This document shows positions 7,828 through 15,657 of a stretch of 64,000 nt of DNA, one piece after another; the first letter of the stretch is position 1; each line of letters begins with the position of its first letter. The translations under genes were made by a program, and so were the position numbers. Source of the stretch: CAZAQV01 sp964487255 (GTDB lineage Bacteria > Myxococcota_A > Polyangia > Polyangiales > CAZAQV01); contig CAZAQV010000028.1 of NCBI GenBank assembly GCA_964487255.1, forward strand, positions 1 through 64,000. Direction: 5' to 3'. The notes under the pieces are model-generated. The model was not told the DNA's origin and did not search any database. It saw nothing but the letters and a program-made list of their open reading frames with translations.

Positions 7828-8394
7828 ATGTATAGAACAACATTCATCGACGCGAACCAACTCGAAGATCTGCAAGATCGCGTCATTCACATCAACCGCG
7901 TTGCCAAGGTCGTCAAGGGTGGCCGTCGGTTCAGCTTCTCGGCCCTGGTTGTCGTCGGTGACGGAAAAGGTCACGTCGGCGTTGGGCTCGGCAAAGCCAA
8001 CGAAGTTCCTGAAGCCATCCGCAAAGGCAACGAGCGTGCTCGCAAGTCGCTTTTCAAGGTGCCGCTTCTGGGCAACACGATTCCTCACCAGATCGACGGT
8101 CGTTTCGGAGCGGGTCACGTGATGCTTCGACCAGCAGGCCCAGGTACCGGCGTTATCGCAGGCGGCGCATGCCGTGCCGTTCTTGAGTCAGCGGGTATTC
8201 GTGACGTGCTTTCGAAGATTATCGGGACGACCAATCCGCACAACGTGGTGCACGCAACGGTGGAGGCGCTTCGCAACCTCAATTCGCTTGAGATGGTTTC
8301 GGCGCGTCGTGGCCTTGAGGCTGAAAAGGTTCAGCCCAAAGCGCAAGCTGACGAGAAGTTCGTCCAGCAGGAGCAGGTCGAAGCATCCGCATAG
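7828..8394 (+). CDS. rpsE: 30S ribosomal protein S5
   Basis: S5 takes part in translational fidelity and lines the mRNA entry. At 188 residues it has the double-stranded-RNA-binding N-domain (DRVIHINRVAKVVKGGRRFSFSALVVVGDGKGHVG) and the C-domain (PAGPGTGVIAGGACRAVLESAGIRDVLSKIIGTTNPHNVV). A Gln/Glu-rich tail of about 25 residues follows. Spacing to rplR is 50 bp. Confidence 0.98.
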   Translation: MYRTTFIDANQLEDLQDRVIHINRVAKVVKGGRRFSFSALVVVGDGKGHVGVGLGKANEVPEAIRKGNERARKSLFKVPLLGNTIPHQIDGRFGAGHVMLRPAGPGTGVIAGGACRAVLESAGIRDVLSKIIGTTNPHNVVHATVEALRNLNSLEMVSARRGLEAEKVQPKAQADEKFVQQEQVEASA

Positions 8395-8430
8395 GGTGTG
8401 AGCCGAGAGTCGAAGAGCAGGAGATAGAGT

Positions 8431-8610
8431 ATGAGTAAGCTCAGGGTTACACAGACACGCAGCGCGATCGGCCGCCCCGAGAAGCATCGAAAGGTGCTCG
8501 CAGGGCTCGGTCTTCGTGGACCTGGCCGCACAGTCGAGGTGGAGAACACACCGGCTTTTCGCGGCATGGTGAAAAAGGTCATTCACCTCGTTAACGTCGA
8601 GGAGGCATAA
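8431..8610 (+). CDS. rpmD: 50S ribosomal protein L30
   Basis: A 59-residue reading frame starts at an ATG 8 bases after GGAG, in a leader of the same GAAGAGCAGGAGATAGAG type as other genes here. It translates to SKLRVTQTRSAIGRPEKHRK, then VLAGLGLRGPGRTVEVENTP and GMVKKVIHLVNVEEA. The TRSAIGR and LGLRGPGRTVEVENTPAFRGM segments are typical of L30, and the place between rpsE and rplO is canonical. Confidence 0.96.
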   Translation: MSKLRVTQTRSAIGRPEKHRKVLAGLGLRGPGRTVEVENTPAFRGMVKKVIHLVNVEEA

Positions 8611-8611
8611 A

Positions 8612-9172
8612 ATGTCAGAAGACACAATTTCAAAAGAAGCGCAGAGTTCAGACGAAGCGCAGACGACTCCCATTCTCTCACGCCTTCGCCCACCGGCGGG
8701 TGCGGTCAAGCGTAAGCGCCGCAAGGGCCGTGGCATCGGTTCTGGCTTGGGCAAGACGGCTGGTAAGGGCATGAAGGGTATGAAGGCTCGCCATCCCGGT
8801 GGCTTTTCCAAGCTCGGCTTCGAGGGCGGTCAAATGCCGCTCTACCGTCGCATTCCCAAGTTTGGTTTCAAGGCTGTGTTTTCGGACAAAGTCGTAGCGA
8901 TCAACATCAGCGAGCTCTCGAAGCGCTTCGATGCGGGTGCCACGGTCGATCCGCAGGCTCTGGCGGACGCCGGGCTTGCTAAAGGCAAGTTCGACCGCAT
9001 CAAGATTCTCGGTGACGGCGAACTCGACAAGGCACTTACGGTTTCCGCGCACGGCTTTTCCAAGTCGGCGAAGGAAAAAATCGAGAAGGCTGGTGGTTCG
9101 ACCAGCGTGATCGAAATCCGTGATCCCGGCCCTCCACCGCGTGCCAAAAAATCGAAGGCAGAAGCTCAGTAA
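8612..9172 (+). CDS. rplO: 50S ribosomal protein L15
   Basis: L15 is a late assembly protein of the 50S subunit. The Gly/Lys-rich RKGRGIGSGLGKTAGKGMKGMKAR and HPGGFSKLGFEGGQMPLYRRIPKFGF segments identify it. It is 186 residues, longer than the usual 145-150, because of a Ser/Glu/Gln-rich N-terminal extension of about 28 residues and a Lys/Ala-rich tail. rpmD ends one base upstream. Confidence 0.97.
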   Translation: MSEDTISKEAQSSDEAQTTPILSRLRPPAGAVKRKRRKGRGIGSGLGKTAGKGMKGMKARHPGGFSKLGFEGGQMPLYRRIPKFGFKAVFSDKVVAINISELSKRFDAGATVDPQALADAGLAKGKFDRIKILGDGELDKALTVSAHGFSKSAKEKIEKAGGSTSVIEIRDPGPPPRAKKSKAEAQ

Positions 9173-9202
9173 GTTGAACGCGAAGAGCCAAGGATAGAGT
9201 CG

Positions 9203-10561
9203 ATGCGATATGCCAACATGTTTAAGGTTCCGGAACTGCGTCGCCGATTGTTTTTTACAATCGGACTGATCGCGGTGTATCGCATCGGAATCTTCGTTTC
9301 GATTCCAGGCATGGATCGAAACGTGATGCGGGAGTGGGTTAGCTCGGGTTCGAGCGGATTTTTGGGACTCTTCAACCTGTTCTCGGGCGGTGCGCTTGAG
9401 CAGGCGTCGATCTTCGCGCTCAACATCATGCCTTACGTGACAGCGAGCATCATTATCTCGTTGATGACAGCGGTTTATAAACCGCTCGAAGAGCTCAAAA
9501 AAGAGGGCGAGTCGGGCCAGCGCAAGATCAATCAGTACACGCGCTATGGCACGGTTGCGCTTGCGCTCTTTCAGTCTTTTTTGCTTGCCCGTACCTTTGA
9601 AGGACAGGAAACACAGGTCGGGGATCTGGTTCGTAACCCCGGTATTGGCTTTCAGCTGATGGCAGCGCTCACGCTGACGACCGGCACGGCCTTTTTGATG
9701 TGGCTTGGTGAACAGATCACAGAGCGTGGTGTTGGTAACGGAATCTCGCTGATCATCTTCGCCGGTATCGTCGCCAACCTGCCACAAGCCATCATGCAGA
9801 CCTCAGAGCTTGTCGGATTTGGCAAGATCCAACCGATCGACCTTCTTGTGATCGGTACGATCGCGCTCGGCGTCATCGCGATTATCGTGTTCTTTGAGCG
9901 CGCCCAACGCCGGTTGCCGATTCACTATGCAAAGCGAACGGTCGGCAAGCAGGTGTACGGGCAGCAGGCATCTCATCTGCCGCTCAAGGTGAACATGAGC
10001 GGTGTGATTCCGCCGATCTTTGCGTCGTCGCTCTTGATGTTTGTGGGCACGCTTCGCCAGTGGCTCGGCGAGAGTTTCGTCGAAAAATGGGGGAGGCATT
10101 GGTATACGAGCATCCTCGATAGCGTGTTCGACATGCTGACCAGCCCATCTCACTGGGCGTACATCGTGGTGTTCGCGGCGATGAACATCTTCTTCTGTTT
10201 CTTCTACACCGCGGTGACGTTCCAACCCGTTGATGTTGCCGAGAACCTCAAGAAGCAGAACGCGTTTATTCCCGGCATCCGGCCAGGTAAAGCGACCGCG
10301 GAGTATATCGATAACGTCGTTACACGAATCACCGTCGGTGGCTCGCTGTATGTCGCGGCCGTGTGCACGATCCCCACGCTTATGCAGTCGAGTTACCAAG
10401 TCCCGTTCTACCTCGGAGGTACCTCACTCATGATTGTAGTCGGTGTTGCGCTCGACTTTGTGCAACAGATCGACGCTTATCTCATCACCCGTCATTACGA
10501 AAGTCTCACCGGTCCTTCGCAGGGCCCACTTCGAAGCCGAAAGAAGCCCGCTGCTGCGTAG
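9203..10561 (+). CDS. secY: Preprotein translocase subunit SecY
   Basis: SecY is the protein-conducting channel of the Sec translocon in the inner membrane. The 452-residue product has ten hydrophobic segments. It begins with FKVPELRRRLFFTIGLIAVYRIGIFVSIPG and has the conserved MPYVTASIIISLM, GEQITERGVGNGISLIIFAGI, and a C-terminal region with IPGIRPGKATAEYIDNVVTRIT. It sits between rplO and adk as in most spc operons. The leader before the ATG, CGAAGAGCCAAGGATAGAG, is a variant of the repeat-derived ribosome-binding-site leader. Confidence 0.98.
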   Translation: MRYANMFKVPELRRRLFFTIGLIAVYRIGIFVSIPGMDRNVMREWVSSGSSGFLGLFNLFSGGALEQASIFALNIMPYVTASIIISLMTAVYKPLEELKKEGESGQRKINQYTRYGTVALALFQSFLLARTFEGQETQVGDLVRNPGIGFQLMAALTLTTGTAFLMWLGEQITERGVGNGISLIIFAGIVANLPQAIMQTSELVGFGKIQPIDLLVIGTIALGVIAIIVFFERAQRRLPIHYAKRTVGKQVYGQQASHLPLKVNMSGVIPPIFASSLLMFVGTLRQWLGESFVEKWGRHWYTSILDSVFDMLTSPSHWAYIVVFAAMNIFFCFFYTAVTFQPVDVAENLKKQNAFIPGIRPGKATAEYIDNVVTRITVGGSLYVAAVCTIPTLMQSSYQVPFYLGGTSLMIVVGVALDFVQQIDAYLITRHYESLTGPSQGPLRSRKKPAAA

Positions 10562-10596
10562 CGGGACGCAACGAGGATTAGAGGAAAGCGGACGAT

Positions 10597-11271
10597 ATGG
10601 ATCTGGTACTATTTGGACCTCCGGGAGCGGGAAAAGGCACGCAAGCCAAACGTTTGGTCGAGTTGTTGGGTATCCCGCAAATCTCGACCGGCGATTTGAT
10701 GCGAGCCGAACGTGCATCGGGCTCTGACCTTGGCCAGAAGTTCGACAGCTACATGTCCCAAGGCAAGCTCGTGCCTGACGAGCTGGTCGCGGAACTCATT
10801 GGCAACCGCGTTGGCGAGGAAGACGCCAGCAACGGGGCAATTTTCGATGGTTATCCGCGCACGGTGAACCAGGCGGAGGCGCTCGATGGGGCGCTCGACA
10901 AGCTCGGACGCTCGGTAGATCGCGTAATTTCACTGGAAGTTCCGCTCGATGAAATGATCGAGCGCGCCGTAGGCCGTCGTGTGTGCGAGGCGTGTGGACA
11001 AACGTATCATCTCAGATATAGTCCCCCGCCCTCATCGGGGAAATGTGGGTCGTGCGGAGAGGACCGCCTGATCCAACGTAAAGACGACACCGAGGAGGTC
11101 GTGCGCACGCGATATCAGGAATATAAGAACAAAACCGAACCGTTACTTGGTTACTTCGGGAAGCGCGATTTGGTGAGGACCGTGGATGGCGTCGGAACGC
11201 TCGACGAAGTTACCGCGCGAATCCGCACAATCATTGAAGAAACCACTGATGTGACTGGAGAGACCGCATGA
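10597..11271 (+). CDS. adk: Adenylate kinase, zinc LID type
   Basis: Adk converts AMP and ATP to two ADP. The P-loop GPPGAGKGTQAKRL opens the 224-residue protein, and the AMP-binding region has STGDLMRAE, then FDGYPRTVNQAEALD. The LID domain contains two CXXC pairs (CEAC and CGSC), expected to hold a structural zinc, as in the long zinc-type enzymes. It is downstream of secY in the usual order. The stop overlaps the next start in an ATGA. Confidence 0.97.
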   Translation: MDLVLFGPPGAGKGTQAKRLVELLGIPQISTGDLMRAERASGSDLGQKFDSYMSQGKLVPDELVAELIGNRVGEEDASNGAIFDGYPRTVNQAEALDGALDKLGRSVDRVISLEVPLDEMIERAVGRRVCEACGQTYHLRYSPPPSSGKCGSCGEDRLIQRKDDTEEVVRTRYQEYKNKTEPLLGYFGKRDLVRTVDGVGTLDEVTARIRTIIEETTDVTGETA

Positions 11272-11513
11272 GCTTGATTGCACCAGAGTCGCCGGAATCT
11301 CGGCGGACCCCGATGGAGGTGGCCAATGTCACCGCTGGCGTTGTGACCAAGCGCTTGCCGAGGGGGCTCTTTCTGGTGACGACCGAAAATGGGCGCCAAA
11401 TCACTGCTTCACTAAGCAGCACAGCACGTCGCCTCACGGTTCATTTGATTCCTGGCGAGCCGGTTAGTGTCCGGCTGTCAAAGTTCGACCCTTCGCGTGG
11501 TCAGATAGTTTAG
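11268..11513 (+). CDS. infA: Translation initiation factor IF-1 (divergent)
   Basis: The 81-residue product fits the S1/OB fold of IF-1: VTAGVVTKRLPRGLFLVTTENGRQITA matches the family motif for strands 1-3, IPGEPVSVRLSKFDPSRGQIV matches the G-D-x-V-x-V-x-L-xPYDL-x-RGRI segment. Divergences include a 15-residue N-terminal extension and a terminus that stops at GQIV without the usual aromatic or basic end. GGAGAG precedes the ATG. Position between adk and rpmJ supports IF-1 strongly. Confidence 0.85.
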   Translation: MSLIAPESPESRRTPMEVANVTAGVVTKRLPRGLFLVTTENGRQITASLSSTARRLTVHLIPGEPVSVRLSKFDPSRGQIV

Positions 11514-11526
11514 ATGCGAGAGAAAA

Positions 11527-11640
11527 ATGAAAGTAAGACCCAGCGTTAAGAAGATTTGTGAAAAGTGCAAAGTGGTTCGCCGCAAGAATGTGGTGCGCGT
11601 ACTTTGTGACAACCCCCGCCACAAGCAGCGGCAGGGTTAG
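11527..11640 (+). CDS. rpmJ: 50S ribosomal protein L36
   Basis: A 37-residue frame reads MKVRPSVKKICEKCKVVRRK, then NVVRVLCDNPRHKQRQG. The C-x2-C, Cys27 and His32 set is the zinc ribbon of the C+ form of L36. L36 stabilises 23S rRNA structure on the 50S side. The place between infA and rpsM is canonical. Confidence 0.97.
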   Translation: MKVRPSVKKICEKCKVVRRKNVVRVLCDNPRHKQRQG

Positions 11641-11648
11641 GAGTTGGC

Positions 11649-11733
11649 GATGAGACAAGGTGAAGAAAAACGGACTGTGGTAGGTCCATCGGCTCTTTTT
11701 TCGAGCCGCAAGGCGAAGAGCAGGAGATAGAGA
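11649..11733 (+). repeat. Hairpin repeat copy 4, leader of rpsM
   Basis: This copy is the near-duplicate of 2727-2812. It has GATGAGACAAGGTGAAG, a weak hairpin with loop TAGGT at 11681-11685 (GTGG against CCAT), a stronger hairpin at 11690-11708 (CGGCTC/GAGCCG around seven bases), and the closing CAGGAGATAGAGA that supplies the rpsM ribosome-binding site. Differences from copy 3 fall partly at paired stem positions. Confidence 0.75.
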
Positions 11734-12105
11734 ATGGCACGTATTGCAGGTGTAGACCTTCCCGGACGAAAACATGTGCAGATTGCTCTGCGCAGCATCT
11801 ACGGCATTGGGCCGAAGATCGCGGCAGACATTTGCGAGGCGACGGACATCGACCCGACGAAGAAGGCGGACGACCTCACCGAAGACGAAGTCCGAAAGAT
11901 CCGTGAAGTGATGGACGCCAACTACCAAGTCGAGGGTGACTTGCGCCGCATTCGCTCGATGGACATCAAGCGTCTGATGGACCTGGGCTGTTACCGGGGC
12001 CTGCGTCACCGCAAGAACCTCCCCTGTCGTGGGCAACGCACGCACACGAATGCGCGCACGCGCAAGGGACCAAAACGTGGCGTGATGGCGCGCAAGAAGA
12101 GCTAA
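11734..12105 (+). CDS. rpsM: 30S ribosomal protein S13
   Basis: S13 forms inter-subunit bridges and contacts P-site tRNA. The 123-residue protein shows MARIAGVDLPGRKHVQIALRSIYGIG (helix-two-turn-helix), YQVEGDLRRIRSMDIKRLMDLGCYRGLRHR, and the basic PCRGQRTHTNARTRKGPK tail. First gene of the alpha-operon section; preceded by repeat copy 4. Confidence 0.98.
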   Translation: MARIAGVDLPGRKHVQIALRSIYGIGPKIAADICEATDIDPTKKADDLTEDEVRKIREVMDANYQVEGDLRRIRSMDIKRLMDLGCYRGLRHRKNLPCRGQRTHTNARTRKGPKRGVMARKKS

Positions 12106-12118
12106 GGAACTGAAGAAA

Positions 12119-12268
12119 GATGAGATTAGGTTTGCTCGGGAATGACGAAGCCAAAGAACGGTTTGTGCTATCAGCACGAACTCGTTCGACGCGAAGTCTG
12201 GTCGGGGGAGCTGGGGTGAATCGAGCAAAGCGAGAGAGGGGTTGGGTGCCAACCCCTTAGGAGACAAG
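12119..12268 (+). repeat. Hairpin repeat copy 5 (long subtype), leader of rpsK
   Basis: This is the partner of copy 2 in front of rplB; 12149-12268 differs from 1487-1617 at about ten positions by eye. The GTGC/GCAC hairpin at 12165-12177 has loop TATCA in place of TACCA, and the perfect 8-bp hairpin at 12238-12256 is identical in both copies and again ends just before the ribosome-binding site (AGGAG at 12259-12263). It separates rpsM from rpsK, which are usually close together. Confidence 0.75.
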
Positions 12269-12661
12269 ATGGCGAAAGCACAAAAAGCAACGAAGAAGAA
12301 ACGCGCGAAAAAGAACATCGGTTCGGGCATCGCGCACATCTGCACGACCTTTAACAATACGGTCGTCACCATTACCGACATGAACGGAAACGCCGTTTCG
12401 TGGTCCAGCGCAGGGTCGCGTGGCTTCAAAGGCTCGCGTAAGAGCACGCCCTTTGCTGCGCAGCTTGCCGCGGAAGATGCGTGCCAAAAAGCACAAGAAC
12501 ACGGCGTCAATCAGGTCGCAATCTTTGTTAAAGGCCCGGGCGCAGGCAGAGAGTCCGCTCTCCGGGCGTTTCAACACGCGGGTATGCGCGTCACCCTCAT
12601 TCGTGACGTTACCCCGATTCCCCACAACGGTTGCCGGCCTCCCAAACGGCGAAGGGTTTAG
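12269..12661 (+). CDS. rpsK: 30S ribosomal protein S11
   Basis: S11 lines the mRNA exit on the 30S platform. The 130-residue protein has GIAHICTTFNNTVVTITDMNGN, SAGSRGFKGSRKSTPFAAQLAAE and the C-terminal VTLIRDVTPIPHNGCRPPKRRRV, all family hallmarks. The frame is open upstream through the repeat, but AGGAGA and the Lys-rich AKAQKATKKKRAKKNIG start place the ATG at 12269. Confidence 0.98.
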   Translation: MAKAQKATKKKRAKKNIGSGIAHICTTFNNTVVTITDMNGNAVSWSSAGSRGFKGSRKSTPFAAQLAAEDACQKAQEHGVNQVAIFVKGPGAGRESALRAFQHAGMRVTLIRDVTPIPHNGCRPPKRRRV

Positions 12662-12663
12662 TC

Positions 12664-13290
12664 ATGGCTCGTTATCTTGGTCCCTCTTGTAAGTTGTGTC
12701 GCCGTGAAGGTGCGAAGCTCTTTTTGAAGGGCGAGCGCTGCTACACGGACAAGTGTTCGTTCGACCGTCGCCCCTACCCGCCGGGACAGCATGGCCAACG
12801 TCGCACGAAGTTTACCGAGTACGGTATCCGTCTTCGTGAGAAGCAGAAGGTTCGCCGTATCTACGGCGTGCTGGAGAAGCAGTTCCGCGGCTATTTTAAG
12901 CGTGCTGACCGCTCCAAGGGCGTCACGGGTGACAACCTCTTGAGCTTGCTTGAGCGTCGCCTCGACAGCTTTGTGTACACGGCGGGTTTCGCTTCGACGC
13001 GTTCAGAGGCTCGTCAGACGGTGCTTCACCGCCACATCCTGGTCAATGGCAAGCCGGTCAATATACCCTCGTTCATCGTCAAGGCCGGCGATAAGGTCTC
13101 CGTCAAAGAGAAGAGCCGCACCAAGGCTCGCATCATTGCTGCTCAGGAACTTGCCGAACGTCGAGGCATGCCCGAATGGATCGAGCTCGACAAAGACAAC
13201 TTCGAAGCGTCCGTGAAGGCCGCTCCCAACCGCGAAGAGATCGCGCTGCCGATCCAAGAGCAACTCATCGTCGAGTTCTACTCTCGCTAA
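12664..13290 (+). CDS. rpsD: 30S ribosomal protein S4, zinc-type
   Basis: S4 is a primary 16S binder and, in E. coli, the alpha-operon repressor. The 208-residue protein starts MARYLGPSCKLCRREGAKLFLKG, with a C-x2-C and C-x5-C set that suggests the zinc form. The S4 RNA-binding domain is at RRLDSFVYTAGFASTRSEARQTVLHRHILVNGKPVNIPS. Start chosen at ATG two bases after the rpsK stop. Confidence 0.97.
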   Translation: MARYLGPSCKLCRREGAKLFLKGERCYTDKCSFDRRPYPPGQHGQRRTKFTEYGIRLREKQKVRRIYGVLEKQFRGYFKRADRSKGVTGDNLLSLLERRLDSFVYTAGFASTRSEARQTVLHRHILVNGKPVNIPSFIVKAGDKVSVKEKSRTKARIIAAQELAERRGMPEWIELDKDNFEASVKAAPNREEIALPIQEQLIVEFYSR

Positions 13291-13321
13291 TAGACCTGGA
13301 AAAGTAGGAGAAAGAGAAAAT

Positions 13322-14341
13322 ATGGATCAACTCACCGCACGCAACTGGCGCGACCTTATCCGACCGAAAAACATTCCGATCGACGAAGAGACCCTCACGC
13401 CAACCTACGGAAAGTTTGTGGTCGAGCCGCTCGAGCGCGGTTTTGGCATCACACTCGGTAACTCCCTGCGCCGTGTACTTCTTTCGTCACTACAAGGTGC
13501 GGCGATTACCTCCGTCAAGATCGAAGGCGCCCTTCACGAGTTTACGTCCGTACCGGACGTTGTCGAAGACGTTACCGAGATCATCTTGAACCTCAAGGAA
13601 GTCATCGTACGTTCGCACTCCCCGCAAACCGTCACTGCGCGCATCGAGAAGGACGGTCCTTGTGATGTTCTCGCCAGCGACATCCAGACGGGCGACAGGG
13701 TCGAGATCCTTAACCCAGATCATAAGATTTGCACTGTGTCAGGTGGCGGTCGTTTTACGGCAGAGCTTACGATCGACGTAGGTCGTGGCTACGTGACCGC
13801 CGATCGGAACAAGGAGCAGGGGGCGCCGATCGGAACGATCGCGATCGACTCGCTCTTTTCACCGATCAAAAAGGTCAACTATACGGTGACCAACGCTCGT
13901 GTCGGTCAGATGACCGATTACGACAAGCTTACGCTTGAGATTTGGACAAACGCGGCAACACAGCCCGAGGATGCGGTCGCTTTCGCAGCGAAGATTCTCA
14001 AAGAGCAGCTCAACGTGTTCATCAACTTCGAAGAGCAAGACGAGCCGCAGCGTGTCGAGCGCGAAGAGGAGCCGCTCAACGAGAACCTCTTCCTCACGAT
14101 CGACCAGCTTCACCTCTCGGTGCGTGCGCATAACTGTCTCCAGAACGCCAACATTCGCTTCGTGGGTGAGCTCGTTCAGAAGAACGAGAAAGAAATGCTC
14201 GAGAAGTACAAGAACTTTGGCCGCAAGTCGCTCAAAGAGATCAAGCAGACGCTTGAGGACATTGGTCTCAAGCTCAATACGAAGGTTCCCAACTGGCCAG
14301 AGCTCCTGGAGCGCTGGCAAGCCAAACAAAGCGAGTATTGA
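13322..14341 (+). CDS. rpoA: DNA-directed RNA polymerase alpha subunit
   Basis: The 339-residue alpha subunit has an N-terminal dimerisation domain (ERGFGITLGNSLRRVLLSSLQGAAITSVKIEGALHEF) and a C-terminal helix-hairpin-helix domain (LSVRAHNCLQNANIRFVGELVQKNEKEMLEKYKNFGRKSLKEIKQTL) that binds UP elements and activators. Position between rpsD and rplQ is canonical. A REP-like repeat begins 7 bp after its stop. Confidence 0.98.
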   Translation: MDQLTARNWRDLIRPKNIPIDEETLTPTYGKFVVEPLERGFGITLGNSLRRVLLSSLQGAAITSVKIEGALHEFTSVPDVVEDVTEIILNLKEVIVRSHSPQTVTARIEKDGPCDVLASDIQTGDRVEILNPDHKICTVSGGGRFTAELTIDVGRGYVTADRNKEQGAPIGTIAIDSLFSPIKKVNYTVTNARVGQMTDYDKLTLEIWTNAATQPEDAVAFAAKILKEQLNVFINFEEQDEPQRVEREEEPLNENLFLTIDQLHLSVRAHNCLQNANIRFVGELVQKNEKEMLEKYKNFGRKSLKEIKQTLEDIGLKLNTKVPNWPELLERWQAKQSEY

Positions 14342-14347
14342 TGGTGT

Positions 14348-14434
14348 GATGAGCGTGCGAAGCCCGAGAAAGCCGATTTGTTACTTGCAAATCGATACTT
14401 TTGAAGCGCAGCCGTGAAGAACCAGAGGTAGAGT
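14348..14434 (+). repeat. Hairpin repeat copy 6, leader of rplQ
   Basis: This copy links the ribosomal leaders to the dispersed copies. It starts GATGAGCGTGCGAAGCC, has a hairpin at 14374-14394 (CGATTTG/CAAATCG, plus a T-G pair, loop TACTT), and ends with GCCGTGAAGAACCAGAGG then TAGAGT before the rplQ ATG. Read on the other strand, 31090-31170 shows the same order and nearly the same sequence. The repeat lies in the rpoA-rplQ gap and provides the rplQ leader. Confidence 0.75.
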
Positions 14435-14917
14435 ATGAGACATAAAAAGGCAGGACGAAAATTTGGGCGAAACACGAGCCATCGGCGCGCGATGTTTCGC
14501 AACTTGGCGGGCAACCTCGTTATCCATGAGCGCATCGAAACGACTGAGGCCAAGGCCAAGGAACTGCGACGCGTGGTTGAGCGCCTGATCACCAAAGCCA
14601 CGCGCTTGGGTGATGACCTCACCGTCGACGTCGGCAAACTCAAGGACGACGAGCGCGACCGTGTACTTGCGCGACGTGTGCACGCGATGCGTGAGGTAGG
14701 CTCGTTCCTTCCTCGCAAGCTTACGCGCACCCTTCCGGGTGGTGACTTCGAAGATGTCGAGCCGGTTCGAAAGCTCTTCTATGATGTCGCGCCACGATTC
14801 ATGGACCGTGTCAAAGAAGGCAAAGGTGGCGGTTACACGCGCATCATCAAGACGCGTGACCGTCGCGGTGACAACGCACCCATGGCCATCATCGAGTTCA
14901 CCGAACTCCGCAATTAG
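14435..14917 (+). CDS. rplQ: 50S ribosomal protein L17
   Basis: L17 begins MRHKKAGRKFGRNTSHRRAMFRNLAGNLVIHERIETTEAKAKELRRVVERLIT, as in the family, and ends GYTRIIKTRDRRGDNAPMAIIEF. The middle is longer than in E. coli L17 (160 against about 127 residues), with an extra charged segment near PGGDFEDVEPVRKLFYDVAPRF. It is the last gene of the ribosomal cluster and is followed by a terminator. Confidence 0.97.
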   Translation: MRHKKAGRKFGRNTSHRRAMFRNLAGNLVIHERIETTEAKAKELRRVVERLITKATRLGDDLTVDVGKLKDDERDRVLARRVHAMREVGSFLPRKLTRTLPGGDFEDVEPVRKLFYDVAPRFMDRVKEGKGGGYTRIIKTRDRRGDNAPMAIIEFTELRN

Positions 14918-14939
14918 ATCTGCCGAAACCCAAGTATCT

Positions 14940-14979
14940 CGGCCTGCCTCGCAATACGCGACGCAGGCCGTTTTCGTTT
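14940..14979 (+). terminator. Intrinsic terminator after rplQ
   Basis: An 8-bp GC-rich stem (CGGCCTGC at 14940-14947 with GCAGGCCG at 14963-14970) encloses a second short stem (TCGC/GCGA) and is followed at once by TTTTCGTTT. It lies 22 bp after the rplQ stop, so it closes the ribosomal-protein operon. Confidence 0.85.
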
Positions 14980-15108
14980 CGAATCTTTCGGTGGCGCAGA
15001 GTGGCACGGGGTCGGACATTGGTGTCCGCTTGGGCGCTTGAGGGTCGAAGAGAAGCCGGTTGAATGGCAGCGTGGGGAGTTGGCGCGTTGCTTGCAGTAT
15101 CGAGGAGT

Positions 15109-15615
15109 ATGCGCATCGCAATCGTATCTGCCCTGTTCCTGATCTTTGTAACCGGGTGTCATCGGACGACGGCGACCATTACGACCCGCACCGTAAACCG
15201 AACTGAACATCTCGAAGGAGAAATCGTCGGGAGTAACGAGTACGCGATCTACTACAAAGGCCGACGCAGCGAAGAATTGAGGGCGGTGCCACGGTCGCAT
15301 GTATTTCACATTCGGCACCCCGGTGAACGTCGTGAATACTACGGCATCGCGATGATCGTAGGCGGCTTAGCGATCGGTGGCTTCTTCGGCGCGCTGGCGC
15401 TTGATGCCATCGGCGAACCTCCAAGTGACGACTCAGGAACCGAACTCGTGGCGGGGTCGATCTTTGGCATCTTGGGCCTGTCCGTGGCAACTATCGGCGT
15501 GTATTGGACCTACGCCAGCTTGTCCGATGCCGCCGCTTCGGAGGAGCGGCTCGAGCTGCGGCGGCGCCAAGAGCAGCTGCCGATCACGGAGTTTGGTGTT
15601 CATGGCCGCTTCTAA
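15109..15615 (+). CDS. Predicted lipoprotein with two membrane segments
   Basis: I do not recognise the family. From the ATG at 15109 the 168-residue product begins MRIAIVSALFLIFVTGC, a lipoprotein signal with Cys as the expected modified residue. A soluble part follows (EHLEGEIVGSNEYAIYYKGR). Then come two hydrophobic stretches around GIAMIVGGLAIGGFFGALAL and GSIFGILGLSVATIGVYWTY, and a charged C-terminus with many Glu, Arg and Gln. An in-frame ATG 45 bases upstream would lengthen the signal. It is monocistronic and convergent with the vapC-like gene. Confidence 0.65.
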   Translation: MRIAIVSALFLIFVTGCHRTTATITTRTVNRTEHLEGEIVGSNEYAIYYKGRRSEELRAVPRSHVFHIRHPGERREYYGIAMIVGGLAIGGFFGALALDAIGEPPSDDSGTELVAGSIFGILGLSVATIGVYWTYASLSDAAASEERLELRRRQEQLPITEFGVHGRF

Positions 15616-15657
15616 GCGAAGGAACGAAAGCCCAACCCAACCTACACTCGTGGCGGG

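Noticed and set aside
8678..9787. Antisense frame of 369 codons across rplO and secY
   Set aside because: It lies opposite two certain genes and has no family features.
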